A DNA stretch of 64,000 nucleotides from contig NZ_CAKZKO010000118.1 in the NCBI RefSeq assembly GCF_937123705.1, forward strand, positions 29,322 through 93,321, given 5' to 3'. Made by a program: the position numbers and the translations under genes. This document shows positions 63,871 through 64,000 of this stretch, in pieces. How positions within the stretch are numbered: the first letter of the stretch is position 1; every line of letters begins with the position of its first letter. The DNA comes from an uncultured Paraglaciecola sp. (lineage in GTDB: Bacteria; Pseudomonadota; Gammaproteobacteria; Enterobacterales; Alteromonadaceae). The notes below the pieces were generated by a model that was not told the origin of the DNA, made no database searches, and worked only from the letters and a program-made list of their open reading frames with translations.

Positions 63871-64000
63871 TTATTCGATCGAGAATATAGTTTTGATAGA
63901 GTTTCCAAGGTTCTCTAAGTCCGACCTATTCTCCAGCATGTTAATAATAAACGGATGCTCGAGTGGTATAAGCCTTTCAAATGAGGCATCAGGCTTAATC
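63871..64000 (-). CDS. C-terminal end of an unidentified gene, partial
   Basis: The minus strand is open from the right edge for 42 codons, reading PDASFERLIPLEHPFIINML and ending TIFSIE before TAA (63871-63873). Not recognised. The even amino acid use and the position after a convergent gene suggest a real gene continuing beyond the window. Confidence 0.5.
   Translation of the reverse strand, partial: IKPDASFERLIPLEHPFIINMLENRSDLENLGNSIKTIFSIE

Overview
The window looks like a chromosomal segment of a marine gammaproteobacterium of the Alteromonadales (Alteromonadaceae, close to Glaciecola/Paraglaciecola). The reasons are the AT-leaning base composition, the gene orders seqA-pgm, yffB-dapE, comEC-msbA-lpxK-ycaR-kdsB and fnr/uspE, two TonB-dependent receptors of the type common in marine polymer degraders, a PEP-CTERM protein and a WS/DGAT acyltransferase. 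This assignment is inferred from gene content. I see no rRNA, tRNA, CRISPR array or prophage.

Layout. 1-3.4 kb: a TgpA-type transglutaminase (cut by the window edge), a DUF58 protein and a MoxR ATPase, all on the minus strand. 3.5-5.8 kb: seqA-pgm. 6.1-9.1 kb: a PEP-CTERM protein, then astE, a HIT protein and YbjQ. 9.1-9.34 kb: a MITE-like element with 19-bp inverted ends. 9.3-12.5 kb: a formyltransferase-like gene, then yffB-dapE-M15 peptidase-DUF2897.

12.6-33.3 kb is the most interesting part. It reads as a peptidoglycan catabolic locus: a YkuD lipoprotein, an NlpC/P60 peptidase, a BadF-type amino-sugar kinase, an S12 hydrolase, a lipoprotein fusing an AmiD-like amidase to a YfeW-like serine hydrolase, a large TonB receptor, an exported NagZ-like glucosaminidase, NagX, a MurR-like RpiR regulator, a NamZ-like exo-muramidase lipoprotein, MurQ, alanine racemase, a sodium:solute symporter and a full-length EIIA-Glc homologue in which both catalytic histidines are replaced (N75, Q90). 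The enzymes could together take exogenous murein fragments to GlcNAc-6-P and amino acids. No MurP-type PTS permease is present; a kinase plus symporter route takes its place. A near-palindrome around GAATAATTATTC lies just upstream of three transcription units here and is a candidate MurR operator.

33.6-47.9 kb is mixed housekeeping and signalling: VOC protein, patatin, Hpt-REC-REC-GGDEF protein, fnr with an FNR box, DUF6868, uspE with a perfect FNR box, an RRM protein, an esterase, MscS, MATE, moeA, TraB/GumN, a Tat-type aminotransferase V and a divergent SRAP (HMCES/YedK) protein. 48-53.7 kb: a second TonB receptor, a chemoreceptor, DUF1801 and DUF2062. 53.7-59.9 kb: comEC-msbA-lpxK-ycaR-kdsB, the conserved lipid A/Kdo cluster. 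59.9-64 kb: SDR, glutaredoxin, YbcJ, WS/DGAT, a frameshifted periplasmic binding protein and the tail of an unidentified gene.

Several intergenic palindromic elements recur. Some abut stop codons and share an AACC(C/T)GAATTC half-site with the MITE-like ends. Starts were moved from the longest ORF where a ribosome binding site, signal peptide or overlap argued for it.
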